From positions 2,355,001 to 2,419,000 of the forward strand of contig CM029122.1 in the NCBI GenBank assembly GCA_016859345.1: a stretch of DNA of 64,000 bases. Reading direction: 5' to 3'. This DNA is from Istiophorus platypterus (taxonomy: Eukaryota > Chordata > Actinopteri > Istiophoriformes > Istiophoridae). Position 1 is the first letter of the stretch; each line of letters begins with the position of its first letter. The notes beneath the pieces are model-generated. The model did not search any database. It was not told the DNA's origin and saw only the letters and a program-made list of their open reading frames with translations. Below, piece by piece: positions 35,860-47,028 of the stretch. A program made the position numbers and the translations under genes.

Positions 35860-37440
35860 GGGAACAAAAAAAAGTTCAAGTTCATCATACACGATCCAGA
35901 TTTAATTTAAAGGTTCTCCTCCCTGAACCCGGGCCCCGTCCCTCCACCGGATCTGATGCCGGGTCAGCTCGGTAATGTTTGATCCACCAACAACGGACAA
36001 GGGAGATAACACGACCTCCTCAGGCGACTCACACGGATGAAATGAAATGAGCACCTGTGCGGTGTATTCTCTCAAAAGTCCAAAACTTCAGCCTGAGGCA
36101 ATCTCAAAGCCGTCGGCCACGGTTACCATTAAAGGGACAATCCAGTCAAAATCTTCTCAGAACCAAACCCTCAGCGGCTGTGGACTCACTAACAGGTTCG
36201 TGGCTTCGTTTCTCCTGCGGCCATGGAGCTGTGGTCGGGCCCGGATTCTAGCGGTGCCCCCGGGGGCCGAGTCGGACGGCGGAACCGGGACCGTCCTCGC
36301 CAGGAGGACCCAACCGGACGGGGGTCTGCAGAGGGGGTCTGAGCCCCTGCATTGACGGCGTCACACGAAGAGTCACGGGGGGTCTCCGGTGGACGGACGC
36401 CTCTGAGGACGGAGGGCGCCGCCGGTTTCCCGGTTCCTACCGACAGTTGAGGCTGGTTTTTTTTCTTTCTGTCAACCTGGATCCTCCCCTGAGCCAAACC
36501 ACGTTTTCCTGCCTGAGCCGAACCAAACGGTGGCGGCGGCACCTGAAAAAAGCTCAGATGAATCATTATTGTAACAGTCAGCCAACGGCTTTGGAAAGGC
36601 CGTCGACAATATCATGCCTGCAGAAGGGGTGTGTGTCAGTCAGATCACAGAACACTCAGACTCTGGGACGGTTTGTGGAGGAGATTTTGAAATTACGTTG
36701 TTTGGTTCGGAGGATTTTTTTTTTCCAAACTTCCCACATTTCTCCTTCCCACCGGTTCACCGCGGTCCGAGCTCCTGGATCCACTCGGCCTGCGTCGTTC
36801 TCTCGGGCCCGATTTGTGCTCCACTGAATTAAATGCGACTTTTGAACGAAAGGCGAAGCCGCCCCCGGGATCCGGGAACCAGGGGGGAAAACGCTGGATC
36901 GGGGTTTATCTGAAGACGGATCACGACATCGGGGCAGGTGATTCTTACCTCTGGGGACCGGTACGTTTCCAAATCGACGTTCTAGTCCTACTCAAATGAC
37001 ACGAACTGCACAATGTAATGCGTATTTAGGTGATATTATCTTACGCAGAATACACAACATAAGATCATCACATGGTCAGAAGCGTGTTTTCGATTTATCC
37101 GCCTGCATTCTAGCTCCTTAAATCAGAACAATGGCAAATATAAGCATAACCTTGGCACGGTCGACCTAGAACACGTCGTTAAAAATTGCAAAGCTGCAGT
37201 ATGAACTTAAATAACTTGGAACATCTATATAACAGCATAAACAGTTCACCAAGTACAAATACGCGCTTAAGCTCTCCCACCTGCTGTTGCTCGAAACAGC
37301 CCGAGCTCGGTTCCTTGTCGACCAGACGCCGCTCTACATAAAAAATATAAATTAAAAAACAGAGAAAACAGGCAGTGGGAAGGAGCAAGCAGGGACGTTG
37401 AGGAGGACAAATTAAACGCCTACTTTAAGAAGAAAAAATC

Positions 37441-37478
<38 letters not shown>

Positions 37479-38520
37479 CACACACACCCTGGGCGAGCTT
37501 TTTCAGGGTGGACCAGGCGGGAAGGGTTAAAACGATGAGGCGGAGGACAGAGGGTATGAGCCTGGACTTGATGTAGCGGAGCTGCTGCACGTTTGTTGTT
37601 GTTTGGTAACGGGGGTGATGATATCTCCAATTCATTTGTGGTATGGGCAGGGTATGTCCCATTCTTTTAGCATGTGTCAGGAGTGTGTGTGTGTGTGTGT
37701 GTGTGTGCACACTTGTGTAAGTCTTCTGCATACTGCGGATTCCTGGTGTGCAGGTTTGCGTGTGGGCGTGGAGTGAAAGCACCTGGCGGAGAGGTGAGTC
37801 ACAGACGCAGGTAATCGCTCTGACATTTAATTCTAACGAAGCGCTCGGCAGATAATGGTAGTTATTGGCGTCGGCACATACGCACGCCAGCGCATGTGAA
37901 ATGCAGGCCGACAAACACACAAGCACGCATTAAAGGGCCCTCCTCGGCACTTACCTCCGCGAAAAAAACCTGCGCATAAGGCCCTGACTCATGCACATTA
38001 AGGCTGAGAACGCGGAGGAGGCAGAAGTGTATCGAGGGCTCCGACGGGACGCCAGTCAAAAGGACATTCGCGCGGCCAAACGGCGGCGGCGGTGACGACA
38101 GGGGCCCAGACGGCGGGGACGGATGGGGAGGGATGGAGGAAGGGGTGATGGGAAGGGGGGCAGAGAGGTGACTAATGCAGGAGATGCTGATCGGCTTACT
38201 TGTAAAACGCAAGCCCGACAGTTTGAGAGAAATGGAAAGTGACTTTCGCGGCTGATAGAAAGAAAAAAACTACTCAGAAATCAAACCTCAAAACCTCAAG
38301 ACAGACCGTTTGGCTTCGGAGGAAGCGAGCAGCGGGCGACGCTTCTCGGCAGTGATGCGGTAGCCAAACAAAAGGTGGGCAGCCGGTGGAGGTGAAAGGT
38401 TTCCCAGGCGGCGGGCGCCGGCGCCGCGTTTTGTTCAGAAGGGTCAAAGGGGCCAGAGGCAGTAAATCAGACTGGGTTTTTCCTCAGTTGCCAGAAGGTG
38501 TATTCGCAGTTACGATAATA
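35860..38520. other. Noncoding, no gene seen
   Basis: Moderate GC with (CA) at 37448-37475 and (GT) at 37683-37707. 37930-38010 is repeat-free, has an AP-1-like TGACTCA and a minus-strand GAG|GTAAGT donor-like site near 37951, but no supported exon. Confidence 0.45.
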
Positions 38521-38537
38521 ATAATACGGCTGCGTGT

Positions 38538-38662
38538 GCATGCGTGTGTCTGTCTGTGTGTGTGTGTGCATGTGTGTGTGTGTGCGTGTGTGCATGTGTG
38601 TGTGTGCATGTGTGTGTGTGTGCGTGTGTGCATGTGTGTGTGTGCATGTGTGTGTGCGTGCA
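38538..38662. repeat. Compound (GT)n array with periodic GCATGT interruptions
   Basis: GT runs are interrupted at regular intervals by CA or CG steps, giving higher-order units of about 48 bp (GTGCATGTGTGTGTGTGCGTGTGTGCATG type). Alternating purine-pyrimidine throughout. The C/V-rich frames are spurious. Confidence 0.88.
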
Positions 38663-38766
38663 GTGCTCATCAGCATGTTTAAGGTCACGTCTGATGTCAC
38701 CGTGCTTCCCCTCAGTGAAAGGCTTGTCCCTGAGTCACTGTGGTTTCCCTCCGATCAGATAGAGCC

Positions 38767-38767
<1 letters not shown>

Positions 38768-38801
<34 letters not shown>
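38768..38801. repeat. (GA)n microsatellite
   Basis: Pure GA dinucleotides over about 34 bp. Confidence 0.9.
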
Positions 38802-38804
<3 letters not shown>

Positions 38805-39094
38805 GGATGAGAATGACCAGGGGAGTGAGAGACTTTTCCGTTTTGCGATGTGAGTCAGAAGCGTCGCAGTCGTGTTAGGATCTGGTCGCCCTCTGCACAG
38901 ATCGCAGCTCCATCTCTCCTTCGTTTTCTTTCTTTCCTTCTTTCTTCTTCTTCCTGTGCCCACACACAAACACACACACACACACACCAAACAACACGAA
39001 GCACGAAAAGCCTTCGTTTATCCAACGTCGTCGGAGTTTTGATGTTTCTGACACACTGTAAAAAAAACAAAACCAAACAAAACAAAAATTAACG

Positions 39095-40130
39095 CCCATG
39101 TGGTTTTGGGAAATTCTGCCTTTGAATTTCTTGCTCTTTTGTCCCCAAGAACAGTCACTATTTGCTGGTTGTCAGCTTGTGCAATGACTACAATGACTTT
39201 ATGAGTGACTGTGATTGTGTATTAATGAGAGAAGGGAGGGGGGAGTGCATGTCTGAGAAAAAAAGAAATCACCCGTGGGCTACCAGCGCGGCACAAAAGC
39301 CCCCCGGTGTCTCCCGTTGCCCCGGTAACACAGGACAGATTCAGGTGAGTATCGGGGTAAAAAGAAGAAAAAGAAAACAAAGTGGGTGCAAACAAACGGC
39401 TGCAGAAAACCCTGGACTTTATCCCAGATGCTGCGGGTCGCGACCCTCGTCTCTGGGGGTTCAACGCAGCCCGTCGCTCCGTTTGTTCCCGCGAGTCCGT
39501 CCCCGGGGCCCCGGCTCACCCCTTCCGCCGCCGCCGCCGCTACCGTGCCGTTAGCGGCCCTCGGCTGTCGACGCGTCTCCTCTTTATCCGGGGGTGGAGG
39601 GGGATTTTCTTTGGCTTTGTGTGCGTCCCACATTAACCCCCCTCCCCCATCGCCCCCTCCCCACTTTAAGTACATCCTTGTATCTCCATTAAACGTGATG
39701 CTTTTCAGCGGATTCAAACCCGACAGTGCTTTTCACCAGGTTGTCACGCCCTCGTCATTGTGCCGCCATTTGACAATGAGTCTCTGAAAACTGACAGTCA
39801 CTGCTCAGGCGTGGACCTTTTTCTTTTTTTCTTTTTTTTTAAACAATGTTTTAATTTTACTTTCAAATGATTTTTTCTTTTTTTCATGAGTGGTGGAGGT
39901 GAAAGCCATTATAAGATGTGTCGGCGGAGAGAGGGGGGAGAGAGAGAGGGCGGGCGAGAGAGGCAGAGAGTGGCTCCGTGGTGTTGGATGAGTGGGCTGC
40001 CATGCATTCTTTTAGCCTTATTCACCGAACAAGCGTGGGCGGCTAATTCGTGTTTGCATTCACCAGGTTTACCTAAGGGGGGGGTGCTTTATTATATGCT
40101 GTCTTTGAAATCGATGACTAATTGTACCCC
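39095..40130. promoter_or_regulatory. Two repeat-poor segments that may be regulatory
   Basis: 39095-39240 and 39985-40130 lack simple repeats. The first holds TGCAATGACTACAATGAC and TATTAATGAG; the second holds GCTAATTCG, TGCATTCACC and ATCGATGACTAATTG. Between them lie a donor-like CAG|GTGAGT at 39342-39350 and a CCGCCG run. No exon can be completed. The enhancer reading is inference from composition and motifs only. Confidence 0.25.
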
Positions 40131-40673
40131 CCCCCACCCGCTCGTCTCACGTCCGTCCATCTCCCTCGGCTCAATTTTCCTCCCGATCTTTGCCTCGCTC
40201 TTGTCTTCTCCCCTTATGTCTCTCCACCACCTCCTCCCTCTGGACCCGGATCCGGGGGTTGCAGTGTTTTTTGTTTTTTTTCAGGTGACGGTCCAGCGAG
40301 GGAAAAGATGAGGATCCGTGCTGCCGCGGGACGAGTTGTGAGGCTCTAGCCGCTGTGAGATGCAGGAGATCGAGGTGTGATGCTCAAAATCCTCTGGAGA
40401 GAAAAAAAAAAAGCTGTTTATTCCATCGTCTGAATTTCTCAAAGGAAAAAAAACCCACAAAGAGCACGGAGAACAATGCAGACACGGCCTTGGGGAAGGA
40501 GGAAAAAATGCATTTAGATCTTAAGAAATCGAAGGGAGAATGTGATTGAGAGGCATTAAGAAGACAGTTGGAAAAAACAGAGGGAGAGAGAGAAGTGCAT
40601 TCTCAGGATATGAGTCACTTCTAAGAGAACGCTTTGTAATTTAGAGAGAAGCAGAATAGAGAGAGAGAGGAAG

Positions 40674-40828
40674 AGGGATGGAGTGATGATAGAGGGATGA
40701 TAGATGGATGAAGGGATGATAGAGGGACGGAGGGATGATAGAGGGTCAGAGGGATGATAGAGGGACGGAGGGATGATAGAGGGACGGAGGGATGATAGAC
40801 GGAGGGATGATAGAGGGATGGAGGGATG
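40674..40828. repeat. Purine-rich 19-bp minisatellite
   Basis: About eight imperfect copies of GATGATAGAGGGACGGAGG, with TGGATGAAG variants near the left end. The minus strand reads as repeated I-I-P-L-S/P-S-V in spurious frames. Confidence 0.88.
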
Positions 40829-40829
40829 G

Positions 40830-41608
40830 GGGCTCCGGGTGCAGTCGCCGGATGTGGCCCAACCCGCCCAGGCCGACTCCCACCGACGGCACACGGGAAA
40901 AACAAAACCCGCTAATTCTCTAACAAGCATCATGCTTCACTCTGTTGTAATAGAAACATCGGTGATGTCAGTATCTCATAAGACGGGATAAAACGTAACG
41001 GGCCCCAGACGCTTCACGGCGGCGAATCGAGGACGGCGCCGCTCCACCTCCTCGCCTGGGGGGCGGCGAGCTGCGCTACATGAGCCGCATCCCCAGATTG
41101 ACTCAGGGGTTTTTTCATTTACGTTATTTCCTAATTTGCGTAACACTGCTTTTTTAAAAATTCGTGACCCGGTAAACGCGTCAAACCTGATCCCCCCTCC
41201 AGTGAGCTTTTATTGCAACATCCGGCACGTTATTACGAAGCCTGAGCAGACGAGCTCTAATATCTAATACATCTAATACCCCCCCCCCGGTTCCTGTTTT
41301 AGCGCTAAGCTAGGCTACACACACCTCAGACTTATCTCACACGGGAACGAGGCTGATTCTTGACACGAGGCCTCATCAGGTCCTTTTTCTGGGGGGGGGT
41401 GTTGCTCTGTATCCACTGATGCCGGAACCTCAGCATCAAAGGTCTGAACACTCACATTTGGCTGAACACGTCGAGTCTGTTGGATCCACGTGGCCCAACT
41501 GTATATGAGTCATGTGGTATTTACCAGGACCTGCCTCCAGCTCCTGCCTCCCTTCTGACCGACAGCTACTATTTAATTGTGGTCTGGATGATGACGGTGT
41601 CCTGGTTA

Positions 41609-41675
<67 letters not shown>

Positions 41676-41776
41676 CACGTGCACAAACCCACACGTGTTC
41701 CTGAACGCAGCCCGTCGGCTTGACAGCTGGTGTTTTCGATAAAATGGTCAGTAGGTCTCTTTTGTTTTGTTTTGGG

Positions 41777-41823
<47 letters not shown>

Positions 41824-42714
41824 CATCTTGAGCAACAAAAACAGAGACACATGTTGTGAGTCACCGAGGGAGGACGGCGTCCGGGTCTTGTGTCGGTGGC
41901 GAGCGTGGTCCCGCGACCGGTGGATCACCGTGGCCGGCTCTTTGGGGGGAGAGAGAGAGAGAGAGAGAGCGAGCATCGGCCCCGCTGACAGACGGCGGTA
42001 AAAAGACGACTCCCGCCTCAGACCGACTGACGCTGGACTGACGCTGGACTGACGCTGGACTGAAAACATGCACCTGTCACCTCAGTTTCTTTTATGAGAG
42101 GGAGAAGAGGACAAAGTGTCGCATCCAGGATTTCTTGGACCAAATTCTGCGCCGCACATCTGGCACCTATCCACACATCTGTCTTTCCGTCCACGGTGGA
42201 AGTCCTTGCGTCCTTTAATCCAAGGGACCACATTCAGTATTTTTACAATATTAACGTAGAAAAAGCCAACGGGGAAAACAAAGCACCCTCGCCGCTCTCG
42301 TAGCGTTTGTACTTTTTGGCAGCAGCAGCAGGCAGATGTTTTCAGAGTAAAACATCTGTAAAAGTCCACGTGTCCACTACATAGTCAGAGACCAGCTGGA
42401 GAAGCCAGTGGAGCATTTAGCAGCTGAAGAGCCGGAGGTTTCACCTCATGAGCTGGCGGAGACGGAACGGAAGCTAAGGGAGCGGCTGTACCGGACCCGG
42501 GGTCACCAGCTGGACCAGGTGGTCCAGATCCAGGTGGATCATCGCGTAGCTCCACAGACGCTGGACGTGGAGATAAGACGCAGTTAGAGAACTGGTTCAA
42601 TACATCAACTTAAAAATGAGGGTTGTCGGTTGTCAGTGTTGTGCTCGCGACTTGTCACCCATGGCAGGTTCAAATGAAAACAGAAATATCGCTGTGTAAA
42701 AAAATTATTTTGTT
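40830..42714. other. Noncoding with long microsatellites
   Basis: A 59-bp (CA) run lies at 41612-41670, a (CT) run at about 41780-41821, a (GA) run at 41949-41970, and an 11-bp GACTGACGCTG repeat of 3.4 perfect copies at 42025-42062. No gene seen. Confidence 0.6.
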
Positions 42715-42800
42715 AGAAAATAACACTTTATTTTACGGGTGTGTTAATTCCTAATAACACTTCCTGTAATTTCCTGTAAAAGAACCATGTAGTTTGGCAC
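42715..42800 (+). repeat. Possible fragment of a dispersed fish repeat
   Basis: The text AACACTTTATTTTACGGGTG, then GTTAATTCCTAATAACA and repeated TTCCTGTAA, resembles a dispersed teleost sequence I have seen in noncoding regions. The match is from memory and weak. Confidence 0.3.
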
Positions 42801-43084
42801 CAACAACAGGAAAAAATCAGAGATTAGGTTGTTACTGTTATTTTGGTAACTTTGGTCAGTTTTGTTTAGATATTTATCAGCCTGTGGGTGAATTTCCATG
42901 GAGGTGTTGGCTCCATATAAACCCCAATGAATATTTATTACTCATTCTTTTATTACTGGAAACTTCATTGTTCGGTGGTCACTTTTTTTTTGGACGTATT
43001 CCGCCGCTCACCTGATAATCGAGAGTCCCTGTTTTTGCTCTGAGTTCAGCGCCAACTAATCACTTTCCGTTTTACCTGTGATTA

Positions 43085-43400
43085 GTGTTAAACGATACGG
43101 TTCCTTCCAGTAAAAGTCTCGGGAGATCGTTTCGACGTGAAGCGGAGTTTATGGGCCCGCGACAGATAAAGAGTTATCGGTCCTCCGTTCAAGTACAAAG
43201 GCCTTATCGGCCAAGTGCACTTAGGGGCATCAAAGGTAAAAGCCCTTATTGGAAGAGGTGTTGTATTATCACAGGCGTCGTATGATTGGGATACTATTGC
43301 TGCCGCGGTTAAACATAAGCTGTGTTTTATTGGCACAGCTGTTATCTGGCTATTTATCTATTGCAATAATGCTATAGATTCCTTGATTAAAAAAAAGAGA
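43085..43400. promoter_or_regulatory. GATA-motif cluster, candidate enhancer
   Basis: Six GATA cores occur within 196 bp: 43164-43169 (AGATAA), 43174-43178, 43204-43208, 43266-43270 (TTATCA), 43342-43347 (TTATCT) and 43354-43359 (TTATCT). Four fit strict WGATAR; chance alone predicts about 0.4 in this length. The block is repeat-free, with a TATTGCAATAATGC segment (C/EBP-like) just after. This is the motif texture of haematopoietic or endodermal enhancers, but the function is inferred. Confidence 0.35.
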
Positions 43401-43479
43401 AACCCAGAAGAAAGTTTTTTTCCATGTGGTGAAAACAAATGTTCCAGCGCCGCTTGTCAGAGCTTTGCAGCAGAGTGAC

Positions 43480-44925
43480 AGTGTCCAGATACATTATTGT
43501 TGAGCAGAAGAATTTAAAATGAAACGTGCAAACATTTTAAATAGCACGATACTGCCACTCAGTGACGGACCCTCTGTGCAGTAATAACAGGTCACGAGTC
43601 TGAAGTTTAGAGGATTTAAAACACAAACTACAGTCCTCATCTATCTTTTTTTTTCTGAGCCAGGTATTTGACGCCGTGTCCTATAGAGAAAAAAAAACGT
43701 CCGATGCCGTCAAACGTACACAGGCGTTCACACGGCGTCTCCCAGAGAGAGTCTGCTATGTGTAGCACGTCAACGCTGCTCCCAGACAAAGGCCACGGAG
43801 GCGGCGGTGGCAGCGGCAGCAATGCTCGAGATGGATTAGCGTTGATCACCAGGGGAGTGGAAACGGCCGACACCCTCTAACCGAACCCACTTAACCGCTG
43901 TCACTGGAAGCGATGCCTCGCAGCTATTAGGAAGTGGCGCGCTAAAAAGGGCGGAACGCTAGATGGGAATCGTGATGAAATCTATCGCTAACTTCCTGGG
44001 AATAAAAAGGCCTTAAGTCCTACGCCCCCCCCGCACCGATCCCAGCTAACGATCGTTTGTGGGAGTTCACCTGACAGCGGAAGGAATCCGACCCGGGTCC
44101 CAAAAAACGGAGCCGGGGAAGCTGGGGAAATGCCTAATAAGGAAACCGGACACCTGCGGCAGAAAGTTTCAGGAACGGAGGCGAAGAAAAGTCTGCTTTC
44201 CAAAGCGTGCGCACGCACACACACAGGCGCACACACCACACGCAGTCAGCTTGCCCCGTGTGTGTGTGTGTGTTTGACTTACAGTCATCGTTGCCCAACG
44301 GCCGCGTGTCATTCCAGGTCCGTGACGAGGCAGAAAGCGTAAGCCGCTGGCTGAAGTCCACCGCCAGCGCCGTCCTCTACAGTAGCGTTGCCGTGCCCCG
44401 GGTCGGAGGGCGGCGCTTTGATCTGCCACCCGGTGAAACTGTATCAAAGGACACGCAGGTGATAAAGCCCCCCCCACACACACACACACCTTATCAGCCT
44501 GGCCTACATCGCACAACTTTGAGGTCATGCACTGCAGAGGCTGCTTTAAAATCCTGCCCAAAGCGAGGAGGATGTGAGCAGGACAACATTTTACTTATCA
44601 TCTGACTTAACAGCTCCACACAACCGCTGATCAGCATGTATCAATAAAATCGTAACCCTCGGCTTATACGAGCGGCGGGAACACGGACGACCGCCGCAGC
44701 CTTTTCCCTCCTTTAACCGTTTCCACCCTGAGAATGGATAAGATCCTGTGAAAGGCACTTTGACGTGATGTAAGCGCGAGCGGTTCTCATTTGGCCGTGT
44801 GGTACCCTGATATCGCCGATAAGGATCCAGACATCAAATGTTATTTTTCCCCGTGGTAACTTAGCAACCCCGCCGGCCTCGGGGACAGACACACGCACAC
44901 GCGGCGGGGCCGCGGATTCGAGGGC
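43480..44925. other. Noncoding, partly regulatory-looking
   Basis: No gene. Short CA/GT runs lie near 44214-44275. Repeat-poor text at 44560-44870 includes GATAAG and CATCAAATG motifs. No exon boundaries that pair up. Confidence 0.4.
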
Positions 44926-44929
44926 CCGG

Positions 44930-45080
44930 CTAAAAGTCCGACCGTCTAATTGCTGACATCAAAGGGGACTTTCGCAAGCCACGTGACATCACCCTGCGGT
45001 TCACCGGTCACAAGCAGATGGTATTGACCTAAGCTACATAACCTCCGAAAGCACCCGAGGCCAAAATAACAGAGTGGCCT
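44930..45080. promoter_or_regulatory. Repeat-free block with homeodomain, TCF-like and E-box motifs
   Basis: CTAATTG at about 44946, ACATCAAAGG (TCF/LEF-type core CATCAAAG) near 44956-44965, and the palindromic E-box CACGTG at 44980-44985 in a CACGTGACATCA context occur within 40 bp. Function is inferred. Confidence 0.28.
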
Positions 45081-45499
45081 GTCCTGAGCGCGGCCGGGGG
45101 CCAAAGTGTGGCACAACGCCGTGGCGCTGGGAGGCGGATGTTCGTGGGGCGAAGGAGGGATCCGGGAGATTTATCCCCGGTTCGCCCCCAGTGCGCCTGC
45201 GTATTTATTCATCAACTTAATCAAACTCAAATGATGATAAAAACAGCGTGAAGATGAGAATTACAAAGCTCAATTTCTATTTATTTTTTTTATAAAAACC
45301 TGAATTTTTTAACTGCAGCTCTATCTGGATGTTTTTTCTCTTTTTTTATATCCACGAACCCACTGCCTTTCGAGGCCTTGAAAACCATGAGTGTCCTGAA
45401 AGCCCTTTTTCTTTTCTTTCCTTTTTTTCTCTCTCTCTAAGGCACAAGGTCTCTCGCTGCCGTGGTTTTGTGCTGAGGGAGAAAAGCGGCGATGGGAGA

Positions 45500-45640
45500 G
45501 GGAATGCTTCGGCTCTCTCCTCTAAAAGAAAGTCACATATTTCTAAATGAAAGGGCCTTTGCGCAACAAGGCTGCAATCATGTTCCTCTGAAAAGGCTGT
45601 CTGCCCTTTGACCCCAGCTATCTCTTATAGACAAGAAAAG
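45500..45640. promoter_or_regulatory. Repeat-free block with a near-perfect DR1 nuclear-receptor element
   Basis: TGCCCTTTGACCCC at 45602-45615 reads on minus as GGGGTCAAAGGGCA, i.e. two AGGTCA-like half-sites separated by one base (DR1), the class bound by HNF4, COUP-TF or PPAR/RXR. The surrounding text lacks simple repeats. Binding is not demonstrable here. Confidence 0.35.
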
Positions 45641-45815
45641 GGGAAGGGAAGGAGGGAACAAACGAGAGAAAGCACATTGACAACCTTTTTCCTCGCTGCT
45701 TTTTTTTCTCTTTTTTCCGACACCTCGCCTTTTCTTCCTAAAGCGGAACCTCTGTGACTCCACGCTCCATCTTGTTTTTCGAGGTCATGTCAACATTTAT
45801 CGGCGTATCCATCAT

Positions 45816-46080
45816 CGTCCGTCCGTCCGTCCGTCCTTCTCAGGTATTTGACAGGACTTAGCTGGTGACGCCGGCGCATTGTTTCCCACGCCGAACGCCG
45901 AGGGGTTAACGGAGCGGCGTAGGAGTAGTTTCGATCCGTCAGGTAGGTCAGGTTTCTCTTAGCATGACGGCATACCTGTGTGAAACTGCGCGTGTGAGGT
46001 GCTGCGCGTTCGCATGTGCGTGCATGCATGTGCATGCTTGCATTGGGACAAAAAAAGAGAGCGAGAGAGAGAGAGAGAGG
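45816..46080. repeat. Short (CCGT)n and (GA)n tracts
   Basis: CCGT units at 45816-45838 and a (GA) run at about 46052-46079; the sequence between is ordinary. Confidence 0.8.
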
Positions 46081-46609
46081 CGGAGAAGGAATCCAATCCT
46101 TCTTGATGTGGCTGACCCAGACAGCAAACATAAGCAGAAGTCAGCCAATCGGATTCCTGCGCCTGCTCCAGGACCACGTTCACAGAGTCACAGAATATGT
46201 AGGAGGCTGCAGGTCTTCGGTGCCGCACCCAGCCTGACCCCCCGTCCCCACCCACCCAGGAAACTCATACCGGGCAGAAGATAGAAAATGTCTGCAGACA
46301 CTTTGGTAAAGATGGGACCAGACGAGACAGCATTTAAATATAAGGAAGTTTTGAAAAGTTATTTTTGACTTTTTTGACTTTGTCAAATATAAACTGACAA
46401 AAAAAAAAAAAATCTTAACTCAAGGACCATGGTCTGAATTAACCAGAGACCAGAGGCCACTGAAAGGTCTGGAAAGGCTAGTAAGTGGACCTTGAGTTTG
46501 TTTTTTCTTTTTTTTAATGCATTTGGTAACATGTATACTTAAAAAAAAAAAAAAGAAAAGGAACACGGCACCTCTCTACATCATTGGCCTCATAGTTTAT
46601 TATGATATG

Positions 46610-46640
46610 CATTACTTGGCCAAAAGTATGTGGACATCCC
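46610..46640. mobile_element. Isolated Tc1-type terminal sequence
   Basis: CTTGGCCAAAAGTATGTGGA followed by CATCC (46615-46639) matches the end of a well-known fish Tc1-like family (GGCCAAAAGTATGTGGACACC). The adjoining DNA to 46990 does not show the rest of that element, so this is a lone end or a much-reduced MITE. Confidence 0.65.
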
Positions 46641-47028
46641 GCATACTTTGTGTCTTTTTGCTCCGGGGCTGTGGAGGCAATGTGGAGATGTTCCCTGTTT
46701 GGAGATGTTTGTCCAAGTGTTCAGCTCCTTCGGGGAAACGCAGCAGACGCATCCTCGCTCTGTCGCCGTGGTCTCGCATGCCTGCGATCAGCCAGATACA
46801 CTCAGTCGCTGCCGCGATCGGTCCTTGTTTCCCACACTCACTCAAACGTGCACACACTCAGACGCACACACACACACACACTCTGAAACACATGTTAAGT
46901 GGAAGGTGGTATCTCGCACTTTATCTCAAAATCCGGCTTTTTTTCTTCACGGTTGACGACAAACAAACATTACGTTGGTTCAGATAACTTCACCTGCACT
47001 TATGGGCTTTATACTGGAAATGTGCAAA

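Noticed and set aside
32553..35975. 1,140-codon plus-strand ORF (and similar minus ORFs) as a repeat protein gene
   Set aside because: Openness is a trivial consequence of a stop-free 10-bp unit; non-repeat ends show no domain, and all other frames are equally open.
39342..39350. CAG|GTGAGT splice donor on plus
   Set aside because: Isolated; no matching upstream acceptor or coding exon could be defined.
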